This document shows, in pieces, positions 1-9,190 of a stretch of 64,000 nt of DNA (positions are counted from its first letter, which is position 1; the number at the start of each line of letters is the position of its first letter). The stretch comes from Kushneria konosiri (GTDB taxonomy: Bacteria > Pseudomonadota > Gammaproteobacteria > Pseudomonadales > Halomonadaceae). The stretch spans positions 1,860,001 to 1,924,000 of the forward strand of contig NZ_CP021323.1 in NCBI RefSeq assembly GCF_002155145.1, given 5' to 3'. The notes beneath the pieces are model-generated. The model made no database searches, had not been told where the DNA came from, and was given only the letters and a program-made list of their open reading frames with translations. The translations under genes were made by a program, and so were the position numbers.

Positions 1-35
1 GCTGCCAGGACAGGCAGAATCCGTCCAATGGTCAT
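1..35 (-). CDS. Partial unknown gene, N-terminal 11 codons only
   Basis: An ATG at 33-35 on the minus strand has a GGAGC ribosome-binding sequence just upstream and opens a frame that leaves the window. The visible residues MTIGRILPVLA look like the start of a signal peptide. In pseudomonads a small DUF2782 exported protein is encoded divergently from polA, so this may be its counterpart; that is a guess from gene order only. Confidence 0.4.
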   Translation of the reverse strand, partial: MTIGRILPVLA

Positions 36-198
36 GATGAGCTCCGAAGGCTGCGTCCTGAATGTTGCGTAGTGTAAAGCGCCTGTCGATAAATAGCAGC
101 CGCCGTGATGGCTCGGGTGGACGGGTGCTTTCGCCACTGACGCCAGCGCCAGGCTTGCGTATCATGGCACCATATTCGAGTCGTTAGCTGGAGCTTCC

Positions 199-2979
199 AT
201 GGCCGCTGCCCCGATCGTCCTTGTGGACGGTTCTGCCTACCTGTACCGCGCCTTTCATGCCCTGCCGCCCCTGTCGACCTCGACCGGTGAGCCGACCGGC
301 GCCGTTCGTGGCGTCGTCTCCATGCTCAAGAGCCTGATCCGTCAGTATCCCGAAAGCCCCATGGCGGTGGTGTTTGATGCCAAGGGCAAGACCTTTCGCG
401 ATGAGCTCTATGAGCAGTACAAGGCCCATCGTCCGCCCATGCCCGATGAGCTGCGTGCTCAGGTCGGGCCGCTGCACGAGTGTGTTCGGGCGCTCGGCCT
501 GCCGCTTCTATGCATCGAGGGCGTCGAGGCCGATGACGTGATCGGCACGCTGGCGCGCATGGCCACCGAAGCCGGGCGCGATGCGATTATCTCGACCGGC
601 GACAAGGACATGGCGCAGCTGGTCAACGAGCACATCACCATGGTCAATACCATGAAAAACGAGACGCTCGATGTGGCCGGCGTCGAAGAGAAGTTCGGCA
701 TTCCGCCGCATCTGATCATCGACTATCTGGCCCTGATGGGGGATAGCGTCGATAACATTCCGGGGGTTCCGGGCGTGGGCCAGAAGACGGCGCTGGCGCT
801 TTTGACCGGCATGGATGGGGGGCTCGAGACCATCTATGGCGATCTCGACCGGATCAGGACGCTCTCCTTTCGCGGCGCCAAAACGATGGCCAAAAAGCTT
901 GAGGAGCATCGCGAGCAGGCGTTTCTTTCCTATCAACTGGCCACCATTCGCACCGATTGCGAACTGCCGGTCGGTCTCGACGGTCTCGACATTGCCCATC
1001 CCGACCGCGAAGCGCTGCTGGCGCTCTATCAGCGCCTTGAATTCAAGGGCTGGCTCAACGAGCTGCTGGAGGGTGGCAGTACCGGCGAGGCTTCCCCGGA
1101 TGTGCCAGCCGGCGAAGGGGATCTCGACGATGGTAACGGCAGCGATGAAACGTCAGCCATGGCGAGCGAGCCGCGTGACTATCGTGCGGTATTCGAGCAG
1201 GAAGACTTTGATTGCTGGATCGAGCGTTTGAAGCAGAGCCCCACCTTCTGTTTTGACCTGGAAACCACCAGCCTTAACTACATGGAGGCCGAGATCGTCG
1301 GCATCGGCCTTGGCATTACGCCGGGCGAGGCGGTCTATGTGCCGGTGGCGCACGACTATCTCGACGCGCCGGATCAGCTTGATCGCGGCGCCGTGCTGGC
1401 CGCGCTCAAGCCGCTGCTGGAAAACCCGGCGATCGCCAAGATCGGCCAGAACCTCAAATACGATATCGAGGTGCTGGCGCGCTATGACATCGGCGTGGAA
1501 GGCGCGCTGATCGATACCATGCTCGAGTCCTACGTGCTCAACTCGACCGCCACGCGCCATGACATGGATTCGCTGGCGCAGGCCTATCTGGGCCATCGCA
1601 CCATCTCGTTCGAAGAGATTGCCGGCAAGGGCGTCAAGCAGCTGACCTTCAATCAGGTCGCGCTCGAACAGGCGGTGGAATATGCCTGCGAAGACATCGA
1701 CGTCACCCTGCGCCTGCATGCTCATCTGCGCCCGCGCCTTGAGCAGGAGGGAAGGCTTGCCGAGGTCATCGACACGCTCGAGCTGCCGCTGATTTCAGTG
1801 CTCACGCGCATGGAGCGCACCGGTGTGGCGGTAGACACTGCGAAGCTCGGCGAGCAGAGCCGGTCGCTGGGCGAGCGCATCACCGAACTTGAGCGCGACG
1901 CCTTTGAGCTGGCCGGGCGTGAGTTCAACCTGGGCTCACCCAAGCAGCTCGGCGAGATCCTGTTCGAGGAGCAGAAGATCCCGGTGATCAAGAAAACGCC
2001 CAAGGGCGCACCGTCGACCGCAGAGGCCGTGCTTGAGGAGCTGGCGCTGGACTATCCGCTGCCGAAAGTCATCATGGAGCATCGCGGGTTGTCCAAGCTC
2101 AAGTCGACCTACACCGATAAGCTGCCGCAGCTGATCAACGCCACTACCGGGCGCATTCATACCAGCTATCACCAGGCGGTGACCGCGACCGGACGACTCT
2201 CGTCCAGCGATCCCAACCTGCAAAACATTCCGATCCGAAGTGATATCGGTCGGCGCATTCGCACCGCCTTTATCGCCACGCCCGGCTATCAGCTGGTGGC
2301 GGCGGATTACTCGCAGATTGAGCTGCGCATCATGGCACACCTCTCGGGCGACGAGAGCCTGCTCACGGCCTTCGCCGAGGATCGTGATATTCATACCGCG
2401 ACCGCCGCCGAAGTCTTTGGCACCTCGCTTGAGAAGGTCACCAGCGATCAACGCCGCAGTGCCAAGGCGATCAACTTCGGGTTGATCTACGGCATGAGCG
2501 CCTGGGGGCTGGCGCGCCAGCTGCGGGTCGAGCAGCGTGATGCCAAAACATGGATCGAGCGCTACTTCGACCGCTATCCGGGTGTGGCACGCTATATGGA
2601 GCGCATTCGCGCCGAGGCGGCAGAAAACGGTTTTGTGGAAACCGTCTTTGGTCGGCGTCTCTATGTGCCCGAGATCAACTCGCGCAATCATGCCCGTCGA
2701 CAGGGGGCCGAGCGTACCGCCATCAATGCGCCGATGCAGGGTACCGCCGCGGATATCATCAAACGCGCCATGATTGACGTGGATGCCTGGCTTCGTGAAG
2801 GCGAGTTCGACGCCAAAATGGTCATGCAGGTGCATGACGAATTGATCTTCGAGGTGCGTCGCGAACAGGTCGAGGCGTTCAAGGCCGAGGTCGTTAGCCG
2901 TATGCAGGGCGCAGGTCAGCTCGATGTGGCGCTGATTGTCGAGGCCGGCCACGGCGATAACTGGGAAGAGGCGCACTAG
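199..2979 (+). CDS. polA: DNA polymerase I
   Basis: This 926-residue protein fills gaps and removes RNA primers during replication and repair. An N-terminal 5'-nuclease domain (about 1-290) is followed by a 3'-5' exonuclease domain with its acidic FDLETTSLN motif near residue 352. The C-terminal polymerase carries motif A DYSQIELR with catalytic D703, the O-helix RRSAKAINFGLIYG and motif C VHDE with D880. These match the E. coli catalytic aspartates D705 and D882 and the usual family length of about 930. The ATG follows a TGGAGC ribosome-binding sequence 5 nt away. The gene is monocistronic, ends in a strong terminator and faces the convergent chemoreceptor gene. The exonuclease acidic residues look retained, so proofreading is probably active. 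Confidence 0.98.
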   Translation: MAAAPIVLVDGSAYLYRAFHALPPLSTSTGEPTGAVRGVVSMLKSLIRQYPESPMAVVFDAKGKTFRDELYEQYKAHRPPMPDELRAQVGPLHECVRALGLPLLCIEGVEADDVIGTLARMATEAGRDAIISTGDKDMAQLVNEHITMVNTMKNETLDVAGVEEKFGIPPHLIIDYLALMGDSVDNIPGVPGVGQKTALALLTGMDGGLETIYGDLDRIRTLSFRGAKTMAKKLEEHREQAFLSYQLATIRTDCELPVGLDGLDIAHPDREALLALYQRLEFKGWLNELLEGGSTGEASPDVPAGEGDLDDGNGSDETSAMASEPRDYRAVFEQEDFDCWIERLKQSPTFCFDLETTSLNYMEAEIVGIGLGITPGEAVYVPVAHDYLDAPDQLDRGAVLAALKPLLENPAIAKIGQNLKYDIEVLARYDIGVEGALIDTMLESYVLNSTATRHDMDSLAQAYLGHRTISFEEIAGKGVKQLTFNQVALEQAVEYACEDIDVTLRLHAHLRPRLEQEGRLAEVIDTLELPLISVLTRMERTGVAVDTAKLGEQSRSLGERITELERDAFELAGREFNLGSPKQLGEILFEEQKIPVIKKTPKGAPSTAEAVLEELALDYPLPKVIMEHRGLSKLKSTYTDKLPQLINATTGRIHTSYHQAVTATGRLSSSDPNLQNIPIRSDIGRRIRTAFIATPGYQLVAADYSQIELRIMAHLSGDESLLTAFAEDRDIHTATAAEVFGTSLEKVTSDQRRSAKAINFGLIYGMSAWGLARQLRVEQRDAKTWIERYFDRYPGVARYMERIRAEAAENGFVETVFGRRLYVPEINSRNHARRQGAERTAINAPMQGTAADIIKRAMIDVDAWLREGEFDAKMVMQVHDELIFEVRREQVEAFKAEVVSRMQGAGQLDVALIVEAGHGDNWEEAH

Positions 2980-3005
2980 GGTTCAAGGCTGGGTGCCCTT
3001 CATGG

Positions 3006-3033
3006 AAAAGCCGGCCCTGGGGCCGGCTTTTTT
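3006..3033 (+). terminator. Intrinsic terminator of polA, probably bidirectional
   Basis: A GC-rich hairpin (AAGCCGGCC / GGCCGGCTT) is followed by six T. It starts 26 nt after the polA stop and has A-rich sequence on the other side, so it could also stop transcription arriving from the convergent chemoreceptor gene. Confidence 0.9.
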
Positions 3034-3050
3034 GTCGAAAACGCAGAGGC

Positions 3051-5030
3051 TTACATGGCCCAGGACGTGTGTCCCGGCAGGGCATGAGCGGCGGTCGCGT
3101 CACTGTCAGAAGAAGAGGCGCCCTCGGTGCTCTGAAAGCCTGCCATCAACTGTTCGAGCGACCGGGCCTGTTCTTCCAGTGCCGAGGCCGCACTGGCAAC
3201 TTCTTCGACCAGGGCTGCGTTTTGCTGGGTCACCCCATCCATGTCGGCCACGGCATGGTTGACATCATTGATGCCGGCCGCCTGCTCTCGGGAGGCCAGC
3301 GCGATTTCGTTGACCAGCCCGGTGACGCGTTCCACGGCCGCCACCACATCCTTCATGACATCGCCCGCTTCATGGGCATGGCGGGTTCCTTCATCAATGC
3401 GCGTCATGGAGGTCTTGATCAGCACGCCGATCTCGCTGGCGGCGGTGGCGCTTCGGGAGGCAAGATTGCGTACTTCGCCGGCCACCACTGCAAAGCCGCG
3501 TCCCTGCTCACCGGCACGGGCGGCTTCGACGGCAGCGTTCAGCGCCAGCAGATTGGTCTGAAAGGCGATGCCATCGATCATGCTGACGATATCGGCCATT
3601 TTCCGCGACCCTTCGCTGATCTCCTCCATTGACGTGATGACACGGGTCACGCGGGTGCTACCCTGTTCGGCCACGCTTGAAGCCTCACCGGCCAGTCGGC
3701 TGGCTTCGCCGGCGCTGTCGGCGTTATGGCCGACCGTAGAAGAGAGTTCTTCCATGGCCGAGGCGGTCTCCTCAAGGGCTGCCGCCTGTGATTCGGTGCG
3801 CCGCGACAGATCCATATTGCCTACCGAAATTTCACGGGAGCGGCTGCCAATGGTCTCGGAGACCATGCTGACGTCGTCGAAAAGCTGGTTGAGCCTGGCC
3901 GCGTAGCGGTTGACGGCGCCTCGCAGGGCACCGATTTCGTCGGGGCGGGTGATGCTGAGCGCATCGCGCTGCGCGCCGCCTTCTCCCATCCGTTCGATCT
4001 GTCGGGTGGTTTCACTGATCTGGGCCAGCAACATGCGACTGCCCAGCCAGGCCAGGCCCAGCAGCAGTGCGACAACCGGCAGGATAAAGAGCAGCAGGTC
4101 CCGAATCAGGGAGCTGGCCAGATGCGTGACGGTCCGCATGGGCGTCACAAGCCCGATGGTCCAGCCGGTACCCGCCATGGTGAACTGCTTGACCATGGCC
4201 TGATCCTGCAGGGTCGGGTCTTCAAGACGTACCTCGCCGTCCTTTTGAACGGCCGTGGTCAGCGGGGCAAGCCAGGGCAGACGTGATGCCAGCTGTGACA
4301 GGCTCTGCATGCCGTTCCTGAAATCGGTGCCCGGGAAGTACATGACGTTGCCTTCCTTGTCCAGCACATAGGCATAGCCACCGGTGGCGTTGCCATGCGT
4401 CGTCATGAAGTCGGCAAGGCCTGCAAGGCTGACATCGGTGGTCGCCACGCCCGCAAATTGGCCATTTCGCTGATAGGGGATGCTGCAGGTCACCATCGGG
4501 GCCTGAGTCACCGGGTCAAGATAGGCCGCTGACCAGACGCACTGGCCGCCCGGGGCACCCACGGCGGCGCGATACCAGGGTTCGCTCTGGTAGGGGCTGC
4601 TGTCAGGCGCGTTATACTCCTCGGTATAGGCCAGCGCGCCATTCTGACCGCGGCCCCAGAAAAAGCTTCGTTTCTCGACGCCGGGGGTAAAGGCGCCCGG
4701 CTCCGGCCACAGTCCGCCACCGGCGATGGCGCGATTGCCATTGGCATCAATGATGTCCGGCAGGGTGGTGACATAGAGCGCGGGATCGGTTGGCATGGTC
4801 GCGGCCATGCTGGCGACGCTGGCCGTCAGGCTTTCAATGCGTCCCATCTGCGCCTGCAGACCATTAACCATGGACTGTCCGCTCTGACTGACCAGTGTGT
4901 TACTCGCCTCGATCAGGCGGGGTTTTCCTCTGAGCGTCATGACGCCGTAGATGGAAAGGCCGATCAGTGTCGTGAGCAGTATCCCGCCCAGGGTAATCTT
5001 TCCTGCAATGGTGCGCGGCAGCAGTGGCAT
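3051..5030 (-). CDS. Methyl-accepting chemotaxis protein with periplasmic Cache sensor
   Basis: This 659-residue chemoreceptor relays periplasmic ligand binding to CheA/CheW. A first membrane segment lies at about residues 10-32. It is followed by a large periplasmic region of about 280 residues that resembles a double Cache domain ([17 protein letters not shown] and [15 protein letters not shown] stretches). A second membrane segment (about 315-335) precedes a HAMP domain and the cytoplasmic signalling hairpin, with the hallmark tip [20 protein letters not shown]. The C terminus has no CheR-docking NWxxF pentapeptide. The ATG has a GGGGAG ribosome-binding sequence 9 nt upstream. No che genes are nearby, so it is an orphan receptor gene. 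The ligand cannot be read from sequence; Cache receptors often sense amino acids or organic acids. Confidence 0.95.
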   Translation of the reverse strand: MPLLPRTIAGKITLGGILLTTLIGLSIYGVMTLRGKPRLIEASNTLVSQSGQSMVNGLQAQMGRIESLTASVASMAATMPTDPALYVTTLPDIIDANGNRAIAGGGLWPEPGAFTPGVEKRSFFWGRGQNGALAYTEEYNAPDSSPYQSEPWYRAAVGAPGGQCVWSAAYLDPVTQAPMVTCSIPYQRNGQFAGVATTDVSLAGLADFMTTHGNATGGYAYVLDKEGNVMYFPGTDFRNGMQSLSQLASRLPWLAPLTTAVQKDGEVRLEDPTLQDQAMVKQFTMAGTGWTIGLVTPMRTVTHLASSLIRDLLLFILPVVALLLGLAWLGSRMLLAQISETTRQIERMGEGGAQRDALSITRPDEIGALRGAVNRYAARLNQLFDDVSMVSETIGSRSREISVGNMDLSRRTESQAAALEETASAMEELSSTVGHNADSAGEASRLAGEASSVAEQGSTRVTRVITSMEEISEGSRKMADIVSMIDGIAFQTNLLALNAAVEAARAGEQGRGFAVVAGEVRNLASRSATAASEIGVLIKTSMTRIDEGTRHAHEAGDVMKDVVAAVERVTGLVNEIALASREQAAGINDVNHAVADMDGVTQQNAALVEEVASAASALEEQARSLEQLMAGFQSTEGASSSDSDATAAHALPGHTSWAM

Positions 5031-5132
5031 TTTTTGTGCTCCCCGTTATTTGCCCAACTGCTGTTATCGGCACGTCTGGACGTACCATTGAGGGACACTC
5101 TTCACATTCATCGGTATCACAGGGGCTGACAC

Positions 5133-5510
5133 ATGAATCGTTTCCATGCCGCGCTTTCCGTAACGGGGCTGGTGCTGGCGACCGGCCTGGCCGGCTGTGC
5201 CACACAAGAATCACAGACTTCCCAACAGGATGAGGCGCTGGCGCAGGCAACGCTGAGCTTTGACGGTTATCGCGTCAGCGGTAGCGGCGGCTGCAACCGG
5301 ATCTTTGGTCCGGCACAGGTCGAGAATGGCCGGCTGATCGTCGGCCATCTGGCCTCGACCCGTATGGCCTGTCCGGATGGAGCGGCGGGGGATCAGGCGC
5401 TGATCGATTTTCTGGAAAGCGAGCCGCGTCTGATTCAGGGCGATAATGACGAATGGCGTCTTGAGGGAGCGTCCCTGCAAATGCCGATCGAGCGTGTGCT
5501 CATGCAGTAG
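5133..5510 (+). CDS. META/HslJ-domain lipoprotein
   Basis: This 125-residue exported lipoprotein has a basic, hydrophobic signal peptide ending in lipobox LAGC, so Cys24 is the predicted lipidated residue. The rest is one META domain: GSGGCNRIFG, then GHLASTRMACPDG, then a C-terminal strand. This pattern is shared with E. coli HslJ and related heat- or antibiotic-stress proteins whose biochemical role is unclear. AGGGG stands 7 nt before the ATG. It is divergent from the chemoreceptor gene and convergent with the Crp/Fnr regulator, so it is probably a single-gene unit. Two cysteines in the domain (GGCN and MAC) are typical of the family and may form a disulfide. Confidence 0.85.
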   Translation: MNRFHAALSVTGLVLATGLAGCATQESQTSQQDEALAQATLSFDGYRVSGSGGCNRIFGPAQVENGRLIVGHLASTRMACPDGAAGDQALIDFLESEPRLIQGDNDEWRLEGASLQMPIERVLMQ

Positions 5511-5527
5511 GGCGCCGCCCGGGGCGG

Positions 5528-6289
5528 CTAGCCCATCGGTGCCTCACTGTCGTTGGGATCGACTTCGAGCATGTGGGTCAGATCGAGCTGAATGTAGGTT
5601 TCATCGAACTGGGCTTCACGATAAAGACGTTCATAGTCGAGGATTTCCAGCGTGCGGCGCTGCTTTTTTACCATGCCCTCCCGGGTCAGTTCGCCGAGCA
5701 TGCGGCTGACGTGCACGCTGGTCAGCCCCAGAAGGCTTGCCATCAGCTTCTGGTTCATCGGAAATTCAAAGCGAAGGCCCATCTCGGGGTGCGTATGCTT
5801 CAGGCGCAGGTACATTTCGATGATGAAATGGGCAATCTTCATGCGAGCGCTGCAGTGCATGAGGTTGGTCACACGTTCGGTCATCAGCGCCTGATCCCGC
5901 GAGGCGGTCGCAAAAAAGGCGGCCGACAGCGCGCGTGATTGCTGGCAGGCTTCCAGAATGTAGCGATAGGGGAAGGCGCAGACGGTGCCGTCGGTCATCA
6001 TGCGCACGTCGGTCAGGTGACGACCGAAGGTAAAGTCGCGCAGGCCGATGATGTCGCCAGGCGTGAAAATTTCGACCACCTTCATTTCACCCATCAGGGA
6101 GATCTTGTAGGCGTAGGCCCAGCCCTCCTGCAGCGTGTAGAGCGTCTGCGTCGGCTCGCGGAAATGCCACAGGCTCTCGTGGCGCCTGACCGCTCGGGCA
6201 TCCTTTTCAAAATGCGCCAGTAGTGCCTTTTCGTGCTCGCTGAGTGAAATCAGATTGCTGAAGTTTTCAACGATACAGCCATGACTCAT
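5528..6289 (-). CDS. Crp/Fnr-family transcriptional regulator
   Basis: This regulator has an N-terminal cyclic-nucleotide-binding-like beta barrel (about 30-130) and a C-terminal winged helix (about 150-220) with the recognition segment LMASLLGLTSVHVSRMLGELTREG. The start is set at 6289 because GGAG lies 6 nt before this ATG, whereas it directly abuts the ATG at 6295. The barrel lacks the Cys cluster of oxygen-sensing Fnr and the usual cAMP-contact motif, so the effector is unknown. It resembles the broad group of Crp-like regulators in Halomonas and rhizobia. A palindrome at 6434-6448 upstream might be its own operator. It is divergent from gnd with a 405-bp gap. Confidence 0.88.
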   Translation of the reverse strand: MSHGCIVENFSNLISLSEHEKALLAHFEKDARAVRRHESLWHFREPTQTLYTLQEGWAYAYKISLMGEMKVVEIFTPGDIIGLRDFTFGRHLTDVRMMTDGTVCAFPYRYILEACQQSRALSAAFFATASRDQALMTERVTNLMHCSARMKIAHFIIEMYLRLKHTHPEMGLRFEFPMNQKLMASLLGLTSVHVSRMLGELTREGMVKKQRRTLEILDYERLYREAQFDETYIQLDLTHMLEVDPNDSEAPMG

Positions 6290-6433
6290 CGTCATCTCCT
6301 GCTGTGTCGGTCGCTGGTGCCAGTAGCGCTCTGGTCAAGGCCCACTCATCAAACCGGAAGATTCCGGCGATTGTCATGAGACTCTGTCACCATTAGCGTG
6401 TATTTATTAGCTTTTTTCATGGTGAAGCGCACA

Positions 6434-6448
6434 ATGAGCATGGCTCAT
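6434..6448. promoter_or_regulatory. Palindrome, possible regulator operator
   Basis: ATGAGC-ATG-GCTCAT is a perfect inverted repeat with 6-bp arms, 145 bp upstream of the Crp-like gene start and in the gnd promoter region. It does not match the Crp (TGTGA) or Fnr (TTGAT) consensus, so assignment to the adjacent regulator is only positional. Confidence 0.35.
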
Positions 6449-6628
6449 GTGGCCTTTGTTCACCACCTCTGACAAGGTAATGACGACGAAATGATCATTC
6501 GTGCGTAGTCTGTGCGCACACGCGCAGGGACAATCGCTGCGCGCTCTGCCAGACTGGCCTGTCACCGCGTTGGCGTGGCACATTCTTCAAGCGACAGCAT
6601 GCTGTCCATCCCGTACGGGACATCAGGG

Positions 6629-6659
6629 CGTGTTGCCGGACCGCAGCGTCGGCAACACG
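6629..6659 (+). promoter_or_regulatory. Hairpin in the gnd 5' untranslated region
   Basis: CGTGTTGCCG and CGGCAACACG form a perfect 10-bp stem with an 11-nt loop, ending 35 nt before the gnd ATG. There is no T-run after it, so it is not a standard terminator. It could stabilise the leader or control gnd translation; E. coli gnd is also leader/translation controlled, but by an unrelated internal sequence. Confidence 0.45.
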
Positions 6660-6694
6660 TCGTAGTTCAATGACTGCTGGAGTAGTGAAAGGCA

Positions 6695-8107
6695 ATGACC
6701 AGACAACAGATTGGTGTCATGGGAATGGCAGTAATGGGGCGCAATCTGGCGCTGAATATCGAAAGCCGTGGCTATACGGTGTCGATCTATAACCGTTCCT
6801 CTGAGAAAACCGACGAAGTACTGGCTGAAAACCCCGATAGCAAGCTGGTCCCGTTCTATGAGATCGAGACGTTTGTGGCCTCTCTTGAAAAGCCGCGTCG
6901 TATTCTGTTGATGGTGGCCGCCGGTGAAGCGACCGACAAGACCATCGAGTCCCTGAAGCCGTATCTCGACAAGGGCGATATCCTGATCGATGGGGGCAAC
7001 ACCTACTATCCGGATACCATTCGCCGTAACCGCGAGCTTTCCGAGGCGGGCCTGAACTTTATCGGCACCGGCGTTTCCGGTGGTGAGGAGGGTGCCCTCA
7101 AGGGACCATCGATCATGCCCAGCGGTCAGCGTGAAGCCTATGACATGGTGGCGCCGATCCTTGAAAAGATCGCCGCGCGCGCCGAAGACGGCGAGCCGTG
7201 CGTCAACTATGTGGGTCCCGATGGCGCCGGTCACTACGTCAAGATGGTGCACAACGGCATTGAATACGGTGACATGCAGCTCATCAGCGAAGCCTACGCC
7301 ATCCTCAAGGAAGGTCTGGCACTGTCCAACGACGAGCTGGCCGATGTCTTCACCGAATGGAACGAAGGCGAGCTCGACAGCTACCTGATCGACATCACCG
7401 CGCGCATCTTCAGAAAGCGTGATGAAAACGGCGAATACGTGGTCGACACGATTCTCGACTCCGCCGGCCAGAAGGGCACCGGCAAGTGGACCAGCAAGAG
7501 CGCGCTGGATCTGGGCGTTCCGCTGCCGCTGATCACCGAGTCCGTCTTTGCCCGTTTTATCTCTTCTCTCAAGGAAGAGCGCGTGGCGGCCTCGAAAGTG
7601 CTCAAGGGTCCGGCCGAAAAGCCCTTTGAAGGCGATCGCGCCGAGTTTATCGAGAAAGTGCGTCAGGCGCTTTATTTCAGCAAGATTGCCTCCTACGCCC
7701 AGGGCTTTGCCCAGATGCGTTCGGCCAGCGATCACTACGACTGGAATCTCGACTACGGTCAGGTGGCCAAGCTCTTCCGCGCCGGCTGCATTATCCGTGC
7801 CCGGTTTTTGCAGAAGATTACCGATGCCTACCAGGAAACGCCTGATCTGTCGAACCTGCTGATGGCGCCGTATTTCTCCGACATTGCTGATCGTTACCAG
7901 CAGTCGCTGCGTGACGTGATCAGCCATGCGGTGCAAAACGGCATTCCGGTCCCGACCTTCTCGTCTGCCGTGGCCTACTACGACAGCTACCGCGCCGAGA
8001 AGCTGCCGGCCAACCTGGTACAGGCCCAGCGTGACTTCTTCGGTGCCCACACCTACAAGCGCCTTGATCGCGACGGTGTCTTCCATACCGAATGGCTCGA
8101 AAAGTAA
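6695..8107 (+). CDS. gnd: 6-phosphogluconate dehydrogenase, decarboxylating
   Basis: This cytosolic enzyme oxidises and decarboxylates 6-phosphogluconate to ribulose 5-phosphate with NADP+ in the pentose phosphate pathway. At 470 residues it is the long E. coli-type form. The N-terminal Rossmann motif [12 protein letters not shown] is followed by the substrate motif [19 protein letters not shown]. The catalytic block [11 protein letters not shown] places K183, H186 and E190 at the same numbers as in E. coli. The all-alpha C-terminal domain ends normally. The ATG follows GAAAGG. The gene stands alone, preceded by a leader hairpin and followed by a strong terminator. It would use the 6-phosphogluconate made from gluconate taken up by the GntP/Idn genes 20 kb away. 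Confidence 0.98.
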   Translation: MTRQQIGVMGMAVMGRNLALNIESRGYTVSIYNRSSEKTDEVLAENPDSKLVPFYEIETFVASLEKPRRILLMVAAGEATDKTIESLKPYLDKGDILIDGGNTYYPDTIRRNRELSEAGLNFIGTGVSGGEEGALKGPSIMPSGQREAYDMVAPILEKIAARAEDGEPCVNYVGPDGAGHYVKMVHNGIEYGDMQLISEAYAILKEGLALSNDELADVFTEWNEGELDSYLIDITARIFRKRDENGEYVVDTILDSAGQKGTGKWTSKSALDLGVPLPLITESVFARFISSLKEERVAASKVLKGPAEKPFEGDRAEFIEKVRQALYFSKIASYAQGFAQMRSASDHYDWNLDYGQVAKLFRAGCIIRARFLQKITDAYQETPDLSNLLMAPYFSDIADRYQQSLRDVISHAVQNGIPVPTFSSAVAYYDSYRAEKLPANLVQAQRDFFGAHTYKRLDRDGVFHTEWLEK

Positions 8108-8130
8108 GCACCACTGCTTTTTGATGCACC

Positions 8131-8160
8131 AAAACCCCGCGCCTGTCGCGGGGTTTTTTT
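8131..8160 (+). terminator. Intrinsic terminator of gnd
   Basis: AACCCCGCG / CGCGGGGTT hairpin followed by seven T, 23 nt after gnd. Its T-run touches the end of the convergent LysR gene. Confidence 0.92.
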
Positions 8161-9073
8161 ATTCTGACAGCAACGAGTCGGTCCGGCCGTGGCTCACCAG
8201 CGCCTCGAGCAGCGCAAGGCCGCCGCCGGGCAGGGCGGTGGCATCCCGCACTACTACGCTGCGCTCGCGTACCGCCCAGGGCGCGTCGATATGAATCATG
8301 GCCAGCGTCATGAGCAGGCAGTGGCGCCGTGCCGCACTCTCCGGAATGATGCCGATCCCGACGCCGGCGGCCACCAGCCGGCAGATCGCCTCGAAACTCG
8401 AGACCTGAACGCGCAGTTTCAATGTCGCGCCGATGTCCTGAAACCGGTGCGTGAGAAACTGCATCAGACTGCTGCTGTCATGCAGGCCCACATGGTAGTG
8501 ATCGACCATGTCGCCGAGTGTAATGCCTTCGCATTCGGCCAGCGCATGATCGGGCGGAGTAATCAGCACCAGCCGGTCGGTGCTGAAGTGATAACGCTCA
8601 AGCGTGCCTGCCGCCACGGGCCCTGCCACGATGCCCATGTCGGCACTGCCTCGGGCCACGCCCCGTACGATGTCATGATTGAGCCGCTCGCGAAGATCGA
8701 TGGTCAGGCGCGGTCGTTTGGCCAGAAAAGTGCTCAGTACGGCCGGCATCAGCTCGGTGACGGCGGTGGTGTTGGCCAGAATGCGCAGATGGCCTTCCGG
8801 TGACTGTGTCTCCGACATGTCTTCGATGAGGTCATCCATCTGGTGCAGGACGCGCCGGGCATGAATAAGCAGGCGCTGACCGGCAAGGGTCATCTCCATG
8901 CCGCGGGAGCTTCGATAAAAAAGCTGCTGGCCCAGTCGAGCCTCGAGTTGCTGAATGCGAGCGCTGGCGGCAGCCGTCGAGATATGGGCGCGACGAGCGC
9001 CCCGGGTAAGGCTGGGGGCTTCGGCAATATGGACAAAAAGGCGCAGATCGATCAGATCGGGAGACATGAGCAT
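8159..9073 (-). CDS. LysR-type regulator divergent from CoA-transferase operon
   Basis: This 304-residue LysR regulator has an N-terminal winged helix (about 5-64, with TRGARRAHISTAAASARIQQ) and a periplasmic-binding-protein-like effector domain from about residue 90. ATGs at 9073 and 9067 are both possible starts (MLMSPD or MSPD). Its position, divergent from the CaiB/HpcH pair across 117 bp that holds a perfect LysR-type palindrome, points to control of that pair and of itself. The inducer is unknown; a dicarboxylic or branched C5 acid would fit the neighbours. Confidence 0.92.
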   Translation of the reverse strand: MLMSPDLIDLRLFVHIAEAPSLTRGARRAHISTAAASARIQQLEARLGQQLFYRSSRGMEMTLAGQRLLIHARRVLHQMDDLIEDMSETQSPEGHLRILANTTAVTELMPAVLSTFLAKRPRLTIDLRERLNHDIVRGVARGSADMGIVAGPVAAGTLERYHFSTDRLVLITPPDHALAECEGITLGDMVDHYHVGLHDSSSLMQFLTHRFQDIGATLKLRVQVSSFEAICRLVAAGVGIGIIPESAARRHCLLMTLAMIHIDAPWAVRERSVVVRDATALPGGGLALLEALVSHGRTDSLLSE

Positions 9074-9090
9074 TTACTCTGGAAAGTCGA

Positions 9091-9111
9091 GCGTTAGGCC
9101 GAGCCTAACGC
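9091..9111. promoter_or_regulatory. LysR-type operator palindrome
   Basis: GCGTTAGG-CCGAG-CCTAACGC is a perfect inverted repeat with 8-bp arms and contains the T-N11-A core typical of LysR recognition sites. It lies 18 bp from the LysR start and 80 bp before the CoA-transferase start, as expected for a divergent regulator. Confidence 0.65.
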
Positions 9112-9190
9112 GGGGTCATGAAAAGACCAATTCTGGCATGTCCTGAAACCGGGCATTCTGGAGGCAAACGCATGACGTAAAAGGCCTGTT

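Larger units (their letters stand above)
6290..6694. other. Intergenic region between crp-like gene and gnd
   Basis: About 400 bp without a convincing gene. It must hold the divergent promoters of the Crp-like regulator and gnd. Two structured elements are visible: a perfect 6-bp-arm palindrome ATGAGCATGGCTCAT at 6434-6448, and a hairpin at 6629-6659 close to gnd. A 66-codon minus-strand open frame here lacks coding character. Confidence 0.6.

Noticed and set aside
6495-6695. 66-codon minus-strand frame upstream of gnd
   Set aside because: It overlaps the leader hairpin and gnd start, lacks a ribosome-binding sequence and has no family resemblance.
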